Shown: positions 1 through 5,654 of the stretch, in pieces
How positions within the stretch are numbered: the stretch's first letter is position 1
Layout: each line of letters opens with the position of its first letter
Program-made: the position numbers and the translations under genes
Source of the DNA: Planktotalea sp.
Lineage (GTDB): Bacteria; Pseudomonadota; Alphaproteobacteria; Rhodobacterales; Rhodobacteraceae
Length of the DNA stretch: 5,654 bases
Reading direction: 5' to 3'
Assembly: GCA_024645145.1 (NCBI GenBank)
Contig: JAHEGL010000154.1
Coordinates: forward strand, 1-5,654
The notes under the pieces: model-generated
Told to the model about the DNA's origin: nothing
What the model saw: the letters and a program-made list of their open reading frames with translations, nothing else
Database searches by the model: none

Positions 1-5
1 CCTCC

Positions 6-14
6 AAGGGTAGG
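6..14 (+). promoter_or_regulatory. Ribosome binding site of argH
   Basis: A purine-rich stretch, AAGGGTAGG, ends three bases before the ATG at 18; its AAGGG part lies seven bases upstream of the start, a normal Shine-Dalgarno distance. It supports the ATG at 18 over the internal ATG at codon 9. Only 17 bases precede the gene in this window, so the argH promoter cannot be judged. Confidence 0.6.
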
Positions 15-17
15 CAC

Positions 18-1409
18 ATGACCAATTCTTCTTCCAACGCGATGTGGGGCGGCCGGTTCGCTGCCGGACCAGATGCGATTATGGAGGCAATTAACGCCTC
101 AATCGGGTTTGACAAGCGAATGGCGCGTCAGGACATCGACGGCTCGCGCGCTCATGCGAGCATGCTCGCTGCACAAGGCATTATCACAGATACCGACGCC
201 GAGACCATTCGGGAAGGGCTGCTCACGGTCTTGTCAGAAATTGAAACTGGGACCTTTGAGTATTCCGCGGCTCTTGAAGACATTCACATGAATGTTGAAG
301 CGCGTTTGAAAGAGATTGTGGGTGAGCCTGCGGGGCGTTTGCATACAGCGCGTTCGCGAAATGATCAGGTTGCGACAGATTTCAAACTTTGGGTGCGTGA
401 CCAGCTTGATGCCGCAGAGGGGGCAATACTTTCCTTGATCGAGGGTTTGCTTGGTCAAGCTGAAGCAGGGGCAGACTGGGTGATGCCTGGTTTTACCCAT
501 TTGCAGACAGCGCAGCCGGTGACTTGGGGGCACCATATGATGGCCTATGTCGAAATGCTGGGGCGTGATCTGTCACGCGTGCGGGATGCTCGAGCGCGAA
601 TGAATGAAAGTCCTCTAGGGGCCGCTGCGTTGGCTGGAACATCTTTCCCTATTGATCGCGATGCGACTGCGCAGGCACTTGGATTTGATCGCCCGTCTGC
701 GAATTCTTTGGACGCTGTGAGCGATCGGGATTTTGCATTGGAATTCTTAAGTACTGCGTCGATTTGTGCAGTACACCTAAGCCGTTTGGCTGAGGAGTTG
801 GTGATTTGGTCCTCTGCACAGTTCCGCTTTGTAACTTTGTCAGATCGTTTTTCGACGGGTTCCTCAATTATGCCGCAGAAGAAAAACCCTGATGCGGCGG
901 AATTGATACGTGCCAAGATTGGCCGGATTTTTGGTGCCAACACTGCTTTGATGATCGTGTTGAAAGGTCTGCCTTTGGCGTATTCAAAGGACATGCAGGA
1001 AGACAAAGAGCAGGTCTTTGATGCGGCGGACAATTGGATGCTGGCGCTAGCGGCTATGGACGGAATGGTACGTGATATGAGCGCGAACCGTGACAGTCTT
1101 GCCGCGGCTGCGGGATCTGGGTTTTCGACAGCGACCGATTTGGCAGATTGGTGCGTGCGTGCGCTGAACATGCCGTTCCGCGATGCGCATCATGTAACGG
1201 GGTCTTTGGTTGCGATGGCTGAAAAGGAAAATTGCGATTTACCAGATTTAACGCTGGCCCAGATGCAAAGCGTTCATGGTGAAATCACGCAAGATGTTTT
1301 CAGCGTTTTGACAGTTGATGCATCGGTTGCGTCGCGGACCTCTTTCGGAGGGACAGCACCTGATCAAGTCCGTCATCAAATTGCGCGTTGGCGTGAGGTC
1401 TTGGCATGA
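18..1409 (+). CDS. argH: Argininosuccinate lyase
   Basis: This cytoplasmic enzyme splits argininosuccinate into arginine and fumarate, the last step of arginine synthesis. The 463 residues match the usual length of the family (about 460) and the family landmarks occur in order: WGGRF at residues 10-14, EDIHMNVE at 87-94, [12 protein letters not shown] at 106-117, [11 protein letters not shown] at 157-167 with the conserved Thr160-His161 pair, and the fumarase/aspartase superfamily signature [12 protein letters not shown] at 281-292, which holds the active-site serine on the flexible loop (Ser282 or Ser283). The C-terminus carries the expected [14 protein letters not shown] at 438-451. The fold is all helical and the enzyme works as a homotetramer whose active sites are built from several subunits. 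The ATG at 18 is chosen for its Shine-Dalgarno; the ATG at codon 9 would leave too short an N-terminus. The stop overlaps the start of the next gene (ATGA), suggesting translational coupling. No damage to any key residue is visible. Confidence 0.97.
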   Translation: MTNSSSNAMWGGRFAAGPDAIMEAINASIGFDKRMARQDIDGSRAHASMLAAQGIITDTDAETIREGLLTVLSEIETGTFEYSAALEDIHMNVEARLKEIVGEPAGRLHTARSRNDQVATDFKLWVRDQLDAAEGAILSLIEGLLGQAEAGADWVMPGFTHLQTAQPVTWGHHMMAYVEMLGRDLSRVRDARARMNESPLGAAALAGTSFPIDRDATAQALGFDRPSANSLDAVSDRDFALEFLSTASICAVHLSRLAEELVIWSSAQFRFVTLSDRFSTGSSIMPQKKNPDAAELIRAKIGRIFGANTALMIVLKGLPLAYSKDMQEDKEQVFDAADNWMLALAAMDGMVRDMSANRDSLAAAAGSGFSTATDLADWCVRALNMPFRDAHHVTGSLVAMAEKENCDLPDLTLAQMQSVHGEITQDVFSVLTVDASVASRTSFGGTAPDQVRHQIARWREVLA

Positions 1410-1576
1410 TCCGAGTCCTTTCAGCATTCCTGGCGGCCTGTTTACTGGTGAGTTGTGGTGCGGATGGGATACCAAGCAAACCGACAAAGCCGCTCAAAGA
1501 GCGCCTGGAAGAAAAAGCGGCCGAGGTTGCGGCGAAAGATGACCAAATCGCGGATGAGTTGGACGAAGCAGAGTAG
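1406..1576 (+). CDS. Small LptM-like lipoprotein
   Basis: This 56-residue gene starts within the argH stop codon (ATGA overlap) and has its own Shine-Dalgarno, GTGAGG, seven bases upstream inside argH. The product has a classical lipoprotein signal: Arg3, a hydrophobic stretch at residues 4-15 and the lipobox LVSC at 14-17, so Cys17 should be lipidated and become the new N-terminus. The residue after Cys is Gly, not Asp, so nothing visible argues for inner-membrane retention. The mature part is only about 40 residues: [13 protein letters not shown] followed by a charged, Glu/Lys/Ala-rich stretch that is probably helical. The pattern C-G-x-x-G-x-P recalls the LptM/YifL lipoprotein motif (CGxKGPLxxP), and such genes often sit beside lysA or dapF. 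LptM helps the LPS translocon LptD-LptE mature in enterobacteria. The match here is short and lacks the second half of the motif, so the LptM link is inference, while lipoprotein status is well supported. Confidence 0.82.
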   Translation: MIRVLSAFLAACLLVSCGADGIPSKPTKPLKERLEEKAAEVAAKDDQIADELDEAE

Positions 1577-1579
1577 CGA

Positions 1580-1585
1580 AAGGAA
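1580..1585 (+). promoter_or_regulatory. Ribosome binding site of the DUF2834 gene
   Basis: The sequence AAAGGA lies just after the lipoprotein gene stop, with seven bases between it and the ATG at 1593. It decides the start of the membrane protein: the same reading frame is open upstream to an ATG at 1455, but that longer version would run across most of the lipoprotein gene and add a highly basic, non-membrane leader. Confidence 0.6.
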
Positions 1586-1592
1586 CGCTGAA

Positions 1593-1910
1593 ATGTCAGT
1601 TTTACGCATGATTTACTTGGCACTTGCTGTGTGGGGCGCGATCCATCCGATGTATTATTTCATCCAGTGGTTTCAAACTGAAGGCTGGAGCATCATGAAT
1701 ATGGTGGATGCATGGCACGCCAATGCTGCGAGTTCTGGTCTTGTTTGGGATCTGACGATTGCTGCGATCACTTTGACGATTTGGATACTGGCTGAGGTTT
1801 TCACGCGGCGCAATTGGGGTGCATTGATTGCGATCCCCGCGACGTTTTGCATTGGGGTAAGCTGTGGCTTGCCGCTTTATCTCTTTTTGCGTTCGCGCCC
1901 TGTCGTCTAA
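1593..1910 (+). CDS. DUF2834 family small inner-membrane protein
   Basis: The product is a 105-residue, strongly hydrophobic protein with three predicted membrane helices, at about residues 5-24, 50-69 and 77-98, and a short basic C-terminus (RSRPVV). It matches the DUF2834 pattern as I remember it: an N-terminal helix ending in a proline and aromatic cluster (HPMYYFIQW, 18-26), a loop leading to a small-residue segment with WD at 52-53 (N-A-A-S-S-G-L-V-W-D), and the closing signature GVSCGLPLYLFLR at 88-100. Function is unknown; no catalytic residues are apparent. It follows the lipoprotein gene by 16 bases and is probably cotranscribed with argH, though nothing ties it to arginine synthesis. 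The start is set by the Shine-Dalgarno at 1580-1585. Length and helix number fit the family, so the gene looks intact. Family assignment is fairly sure; role is not. Confidence 0.85.
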   Translation: MSVLRMIYLALAVWGAIHPMYYFIQWFQTEGWSIMNMVDAWHANAASSGLVWDLTIAAITLTIWILAEVFTRRNWGALIAIPATFCIGVSCGLPLYLFLRSRPVV

Positions 1911-1917
1911 GCCAGAA

Positions 1918-1965
1918 GGGGGCCAGCCCCCGCCTCAGCAAGCTGAGACTCCCCCGGAGTTTATC
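1918..1965 (+). terminator. Cluster of three GC-rich hairpins, probable terminator
   Basis: Eight bases after the DUF2834 stop lie three adjacent perfect inverted repeats. The first pairs GGGGG (1918-1922) with CCCCC (1927-1931); the second pairs CTCAG (1934-1938) with CTGAG (1943-1947); the third pairs ACTCC (1948-1952) with GGAGT (1956-1960) and runs straight into TTTATCT. An alternative fold pairs the first G run with CCCCC at 1951-1955, enclosing the middle hairpin. The T-rich tail is short and interrupted, so termination may be partial. It is placed where the argH unit should end and before lysA. The third hairpin and its tail resemble a sequence I recall as recurrent between genes in Rhodobacteraceae, so this may be a dispersed repeat used as a terminator. 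Confidence 0.6.
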
Positions 1966-2032
1966 TAGAAAGATGAAGCGGTGTGATGGTTAAAGATTGA
2001 AAGCGAAGGCTTTTGAAGCTACTTCCCCGCGC

Positions 2033-3298
2033 ATGGATCACTTTCTTTATAGAGACGGCGCTTTGTTCGCCGAAGATGTGCCGCTGAGCGAGATCGCCGC
2101 CAGTGTTGGCACGCCCTTTTATGTCTATTCCACAGCAACGCTGGAGCGGCACTTCAAGCTGTTTGATGATGCGTTAAACGGGATGGAGCACCTTGTGTGT
2201 TACGCGATGAAAGCGGCTTCTAATCAAGCGATTTTAAAGACACTTGCCGCTTTGGGTGCGGGTATGGATGTTGTTTCTGGTGGTGAATACGCACGCGCCA
2301 AGGCCGCGGGTGTGCCGGGCGAGCGCATTGTTTTCTCTGGGATAGGCAAAACACGCGAAGAAGTGCACATGGCGTTGAGCGGTGGTATTCGTCAGTTCAA
2401 CGTAGAGAGTGAACCGGAAATGAAGGTCATTTCCGAGATTGCGACTGAATTGGGCGTAGAGGTACCGATTACTATTCGCGTGAATCCCGACGTTGATGCA
2501 AAGACCCATGCGAAAATTGCGACTGGGAAATCGGAGAATAAATTCGGTATCCCAATCAGTAGAGCGCGCGAAGTCTATGCTTTGGCGGCGTCCTTGCCTG
2601 GTCTCAAAGTCATCGGAATCGATGTGCATATCGGTAGCCAGTTGACCGATTTGGAGCCGTTTGAAGCAGCGTATAATAAAGTTGCGGAGCTGACTGAGCA
2701 ACTTCGTGCCGATGGTCACGAAATCTCGCGTTTGGATCTGGGGGGTGGCCTTGGCATTCCCTACGTGCGCTCGAATGAAGCACCGCCGTCACCAACGGAT
2801 TACGGAGCGTTGATCAAAAAATGCGTAGGTCATTTGGGCTGCGAGATTGAGATTGAACCTGGCCGTTTGATCGCAGGCAATGCGGGTATGATGGTCAGTG
2901 AAGTGATTTATGTGAAATCTGGGGAAGATCGCGAATTTCTTATTATTGACGGGGCGATGAACGATTTGATCCGTCCTGCAATGTATGAAGCGTATCACGA
3001 TATCATTCCGGTGATTGAGCCCGCGGCAGGCGTGTTGCCACAGCCCTATGACATCGTCGGGCCTGTTTGTGAAAGTGGTGATACGTTTGCGAAAGGGCGT
3101 GAAATGCCACCGCTCAAAGCAGGCGATCTTGTCGCGTTTCGCTCAGCTGGCGCATATGGTGCTGTGATGTCCTCTGAGTACAACACGCGACCACTTATTC
3201 CCGAAGTTTTGGTGAAAGGTGATCAATTTGCGGTCATTCGGGCACGCCCAACCTTTGAAGAAATGATAAATCGAGATACCATCCCTGAATGGCTCTGA
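2033..3298 (+). CDS. lysA: Diaminopimelate decarboxylase
   Basis: This cytoplasmic, PLP-dependent enzyme decarboxylates meso-diaminopimelate to L-lysine, the last step of lysine synthesis, and draws on the same pool that feeds peptidoglycan. The product is 421 residues from the ATG at 2033, the usual family length, with the alanine-racemase-type TIM barrel followed by a C-terminal beta domain. Visible landmarks, numbered from that ATG: YAMKAASN at 57-64 with Lys60 as the PLP Schiff-base lysine, HIGSQ at 199-203, the phosphate-binding GGGLG at 237-241, EPGR at 275-278, CESGD at 346-350 with the active-site Cys346 contributed across the dimer, and GAYGAVMSSEYN at 373-384. A TTG at 1997 would add 12 residues, but it lacks a Shine-Dalgarno and MDHFLYRDG is the typical alphaproteobacterial start; the ATG itself also has only a weak purine stretch upstream. 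It is separated from the upstream genes by a probable terminator. No lysR-type regulator gene is adjacent. Confidence 0.96.
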   Translation: MDHFLYRDGALFAEDVPLSEIAASVGTPFYVYSTATLERHFKLFDDALNGMEHLVCYAMKAASNQAILKTLAALGAGMDVVSGGEYARAKAAGVPGERIVFSGIGKTREEVHMALSGGIRQFNVESEPEMKVISEIATELGVEVPITIRVNPDVDAKTHAKIATGKSENKFGIPISRAREVYALAASLPGLKVIGIDVHIGSQLTDLEPFEAAYNKVAELTEQLRADGHEISRLDLGGGLGIPYVRSNEAPPSPTDYGALIKKCVGHLGCEIEIEPGRLIAGNAGMMVSEVIYVKSGEDREFLIIDGAMNDLIRPAMYEAYHDIIPVIEPAAGVLPQPYDIVGPVCESGDTFAKGREMPPLKAGDLVAFRSAGAYGAVMSSEYNTRPLIPEVLVKGDQFAVIRARPTFEEMINRDTIPEWL

Positions 3299-3320
3299 CG
3301 CGCGCCCTGCGCGACAGAGC
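3292..3320 (+). promoter_or_regulatory. Stem-loop spanning the lysA stop codon
   Basis: GCTCTG (3292-3297) pairs with CAGAGC (3315-3320); after one A-A mismatch, CGCGC (3299-3303) pairs with GCGCG (3309-3313) around a five-base loop. This gives 11 base pairs, mostly GC, and it includes the lysA stop codon at 3296-3298. No T run follows, so it is not a standard intrinsic terminator. It sits between two genes only 34 bases apart and may set the relative level of the downstream gene, through mRNA end protection, processing or partial attenuation. The pairing is seen directly; the role is inferred. Confidence 0.55.
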
Positions 3321-3332
3321 AGAGAGCCCTGA

Positions 3333-5654
3333 ATGAGTATTGAACCATCTCAGCATTCCAAAGTGATCGCGCGTTTGCGCGGTCCACTTTTTATGACGTG
3401 GGCCGGGATGATCGCAGAGCGTGCTGCGCGCGCGCTCTGGCCGCTTTGGAGCGTTGTGATTGCCGTGCTTGCCGCTTTGATGCTGGGGTGGCATGAAAGC
3501 TTCCCGATTGAAGTGGTCTGGAGCGTTGCTGTCCTGTCGAGCATCGCAGCGGTGTTCTTTCTTGTACGCGGGTTCATCAAATTTCGCTTGCCTAGCCGGA
3601 TGGATGCGCTCGCCCGCCTTGATGGCAGTCTCAAAGGGCGACCGATCCAAGCTTTGATCGACAGTCAAGCGATTGGTCCTGAAGATGAAGCGTCTGCCGC
3701 TGTTTGGCGTGCGCACCAAGCGCGTATGGCTGAGCGCGCTGCAAATGCAAAAGCGGTGCATCCCAAGGTGCGTTTGGCAGCCAAAGACCCATACGCGCTG
3801 CGCTTTGTCGCTGCATTGTTCCTGGGTGTCGCGCTCTTGTTTGGCTCGCTTTGGCGGGTCGGCACAGTTACGGACATCGCGCAAGGGACAGCAGATTTGG
3901 CGAGCGGTCCAGTCTGGGAAGGTTGGGTGGAGCCGCCAGCATATACGGGCAAGCCGAGCCTTTACCTGAACGACCAAGACGGTCAGTTCGTTGTTCCTGA
4001 AGGCAGTCGAATTTCCTTACGGCTTTATGGTGAGATCGGAGCTTTAACCGTTGCAGAGACCGTCTCGCAGCGATTGGAAAACACGGGCAGCGCGGCGGAC
4101 CCTGAACAGAACTTTATCGCGCAAACCAGTGGCACATTAGAAATAGCAGGACCAAACGGGCGTAGTTGGGATATCTCGGTAACGCCCGATAGCGCCCCGA
4201 AAGTGGAAGTTACAGGCGCGCCAGAGCGCGGCGCTGATGGCATGATGAGCCTGCCGTTTGCAGCGTCCGATGACTACGAAGTGACGGCTGGAAGCGCTGA
4301 GTTAACGCTTGATCTAGCGGCAATCACACGACGCTACGGGTTTGAAGCAGATCCTGAACCACGCGAGAGCATTGTGCTTGATTTGCCTTTGCCCATTGCC
4401 GGCGATCGTAGCGATTTTAGTGAAACGCTTTTTGGTGATTTTTCCGAACATCCCTTCGCAAACTTGCCCGTAACACTTTCGATGGATGTGCAAGATGCCA
4501 AAGGACAAACGTCTGAGCCTTATACCTATCATATGGAATTACCGGGAAGACGCTTCTTTGATCCAATGGCAAGGGCTTTGGTTGAACAACGCCAGTGGTT
4601 ACTTTGGTCGAAGACTAACGGTGCACGGACAGCGCAAATGTTGCGTGCAATCTCGCATCGTCCTGATGATGTGTTTCGCTCTGAAACCGCATATCTCAAG
4701 CTGCGCGTCATTCTGCGCCGGATAGAGACGCAAGTTGCCTATGATGCATTTACACCCGAGACACGTGACGAAGCGGCGCAAGCCCTTTGGGACCTCGCTC
4801 TGTTTATTGAAGACGGTGACGTAGAAGATGCTCTAGAGCGGATGCGGCGTGCGCAGGAGCGTTTGTCAGAGGCGATGAAAAATGGCGCAAGCGATGAGGA
4901 AATCGCAGAGCTGATGGATGAATTGCGCCGCGCAAATGAGAACTACATCAATCAATTGCAACGCGAAGCTGCGCGAAATGGTGAGCCTCAGCAACGTCAA
5001 CCGGGTGCGCAAGACGACGCGATGCAAATGACGCAGAACGATCTGCAAGAGATGATGGATCGCATTCAAGAGCTGATGGAACAAGGCCGCATGGCCGAAG
5101 CCGAACAAGCGCTGCAAGAGCTCCAAGAGATGATGGAGAACATGCAAATCGCGGAGGGCCAGCAGGGCCAAGGGCAGCAATCCGAAGGTCAGCAAGCCAT
5201 GGAGGGTCTCGCAGAGACGTTGCGCGATCAGCAAAGACTGTCAGACCAAGCGTTTCGTGACCTGCAAGAGCAGCATAATCCTAATGCGCAAGCGGGCGAG
5301 AGTGAAGGCAATGAAGGTCGCAATGGCGGCCAGGGTCGCGGTGAATCCCACGAAGGACAAGGTGAAGAAGGTCAGGGCCAAGGGCTTGCACAGCGTCAAA
5401 ATGAACTGCGCCGCGAAGTAGAGCGCCAACGTGGCTCCCTTCCTGGGGCAGGGTCTGAAGCAGGCGATGCTGCGCGCGATGCTTTGAGACGTGCTGAGGA
5501 GGCCATGGGCGGGGCGGGCGACGCGTTAGAGCGTGATGACTTGCCTGAAGCGATAGACCGTCAGGCAGAGGCCATGGATGCGCTTCGCGAAGGCATGCAA
5601 AATCTGCGCGAGGCTATGGCCGAAGCTGAAGGTCGTGAGGGTCAGCAAGGCACA
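3333..5654 (+). CDS. TIGR02302/DUF4175 family membrane protein, 3' end missing
   Basis: The frame is open from the ATG at 3333 to the window end: 774 codons without a stop, so the C-terminus is missing. Family members are about 850 residues as I recall, so most of the gene is present. Three membrane helices are predicted near the N-terminus, at about residues 36-53, 61-79 and 156-174. A large domain follows (about 190-410), rich in beta-type sequence with Pro and Gly turns (VWEGWVEPPAYTGKPSLYL, 194-212), probably periplasmic. Residues 412-545 look helical and charged. Then come a Met/Gln/Glu helix (571-605, LQEMMDRIQELMEQG and LQELQEMMENMQ), Gln/Gly/Glu-rich low-complexity tracts (608-622 and 655-688) and a final Ala/Glu/Arg helical region. 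This architecture is the hallmark of an alphaproteobacterial family of unknown function whose genes are often found beside lysA. A weak AGAGAG lies six bases before the start. It is probably cotranscribed with lysA. An envelope role is inferred from topology only. Confidence 0.88.
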   Translation, partial: MSIEPSQHSKVIARLRGPLFMTWAGMIAERAARALWPLWSVVIAVLAALMLGWHESFPIEVVWSVAVLSSIAAVFFLVRGFIKFRLPSRMDALARLDGSLKGRPIQALIDSQAIGPEDEASAAVWRAHQARMAERAANAKAVHPKVRLAAKDPYALRFVAALFLGVALLFGSLWRVGTVTDIAQGTADLASGPVWEGWVEPPAYTGKPSLYLNDQDGQFVVPEGSRISLRLYGEIGALTVAETVSQRLENTGSAADPEQNFIAQTSGTLEIAGPNGRSWDISVTPDSAPKVEVTGAPERGADGMMSLPFAASDDYEVTAGSAELTLDLAAITRRYGFEADPEPRESIVLDLPLPIAGDRSDFSETLFGDFSEHPFANLPVTLSMDVQDAKGQTSEPYTYHMELPGRRFFDPMARALVEQRQWLLWSKTNGARTAQMLRAISHRPDDVFRSETAYLKLRVILRRIETQVAYDAFTPETRDEAAQALWDLALFIEDGDVEDALERMRRAQERLSEAMKNGASDEEIAELMDELRRANENYINQLQREAARNGEPQQRQPGAQDDAMQMTQNDLQEMMDRIQELMEQGRMAEAEQALQELQEMMENMQIAEGQQGQGQQSEGQQAMEGLAETLRDQQRLSDQAFRDLQEQHNPNAQAGESEGNEGRNGGQGRGESHEGQGEEGQGQGLAQRQNELRREVERQRGSLPGAGSEAGDAARDALRRAEEAMGGAGDALERDDLPEAIDRQAEAMDALREGMQNLREAMAEAEGREGQQGT
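5154..5396 (+). repeat. Low-complexity Gln/Gly/Glu coding tracts
   Basis: Within the DUF4175 gene, two tracts encode short irregular repeats of Gln, Gly and Glu: residues 608-622 (5154-5198, EGQQGQGQQSEGQQA) and residues 655-688 (5295-5396, with units such as EGNEGRNGG and EGQGEEGQGQG). At DNA level they are degenerate units around CAGGGCCAAGG and GAAGGTCAG, with mixed synonymous codons, so they are not exact tandem repeats. They are separated by a helical stretch (LAETLRDQQRLSDQAFRDL). Such tracts are characteristic of the family and are probably flexible linkers; they could vary in length between strains. Confidence 0.7.

Noticed and set aside
545..1171. 208-codon reading frame on the - strand inside argH
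   Set aside because: It lies wholly within a complete, motif-rich argH and its translation shows no recognisable domain; it is a shadow of the coding strand.
1455..1592. N-terminal extension of the DUF2834 protein to an ATG at 1455
   Set aside because: It would overlap the lipoprotein gene out of frame, adds a basic leader atypical for the family, and the ATG at 1593 has a proper Shine-Dalgarno.
1997..2032. TTG start giving LysA 12 extra residues
   Set aside because: There is no Shine-Dalgarno ahead of it, and the protein from the ATG at 2033 already has the usual LysA start and length.
3673..3969. 98-codon + strand frame inside the DUF4175 gene
   Set aside because: It is out of frame with the long open gene that contains it, has a Trp/Arg/Cys-rich composition and no domain.
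3234..3977. 247-codon reading frame on the - strand across the lysA end and the DUF4175 start
   Set aside because: The product is a basic mixture rich in Arg, His and Cys with no domain, and it opposes two well-supported genes.
4866..5234. 122-codon Leu-rich - strand frame that looks like a membrane or leucine-zipper protein
   Set aside because: Its Leu and His richness is the reverse complement of Gln, Glu and Met codons in the helical part of the DUF4175 gene, so the pattern is a by-product.
5154..5396. Possible tandem repeat or CRISPR-like array
   Set aside because: The units are irregular, fully in frame and encode Gln/Gly/Glu linkers; there are no constant repeats with unique spacers.

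Overview
The window looks like chromosomal DNA from an alphaproteobacterium, most likely of the Rhodobacteraceae/Roseobacter group. The support is the gene order argH - small lipoprotein - DUF2834 protein - lysA - TIGR02302/DUF4175 membrane protein, the alphaproteobacterial flavour of the ArgH and LysA sequences, and an intergenic GC-rich element (core ACTCCCCCGGAGT followed by TTTATCT) of a kind I remember from Roseobacter intergenic regions. That taxonomic reading is inference from memory; no search was run. All five genes lie on the + strand.

Layout. Positions 1-17 carry only the ribosome binding site of argH. argH (18-1409) encodes a complete argininosuccinate lyase. Its stop codon overlaps the start of a 56-residue lipoprotein gene (1406-1576, ATGA overlap), which resembles LptM/YifL-type small lipoproteins. 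A 105-residue DUF2834 membrane protein follows after 16 bases (1593-1910). These three probably form one transcription unit. It ends at a compact cluster of three GC-rich hairpins (1918-1965), the best terminator candidate in the window. The next unit begins with lysA (2033-3298), a complete diaminopimelate decarboxylase. A long stem-loop covers the lysA stop codon, and 34 bases after that stop begins a large three-helix membrane protein of the TIGR02302/DUF4175 family, which runs off the window end (3333-5654, 774 codons, no stop).

How the genes work together. argH completes arginine synthesis and lysA completes lysine synthesis and consumes the peptidoglycan precursor meso-diaminopimelate. 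The lipoprotein and the DUF4175 protein are envelope proteins, so the neighbourhood mixes amino-acid synthesis with cell-envelope genes. No mobile element, CRISPR array, tRNA or rRNA was seen. I see no previously undescribed multi-gene system here. The least understood parts are the two small genes, the DUF4175 protein and the two intergenic RNA structures.
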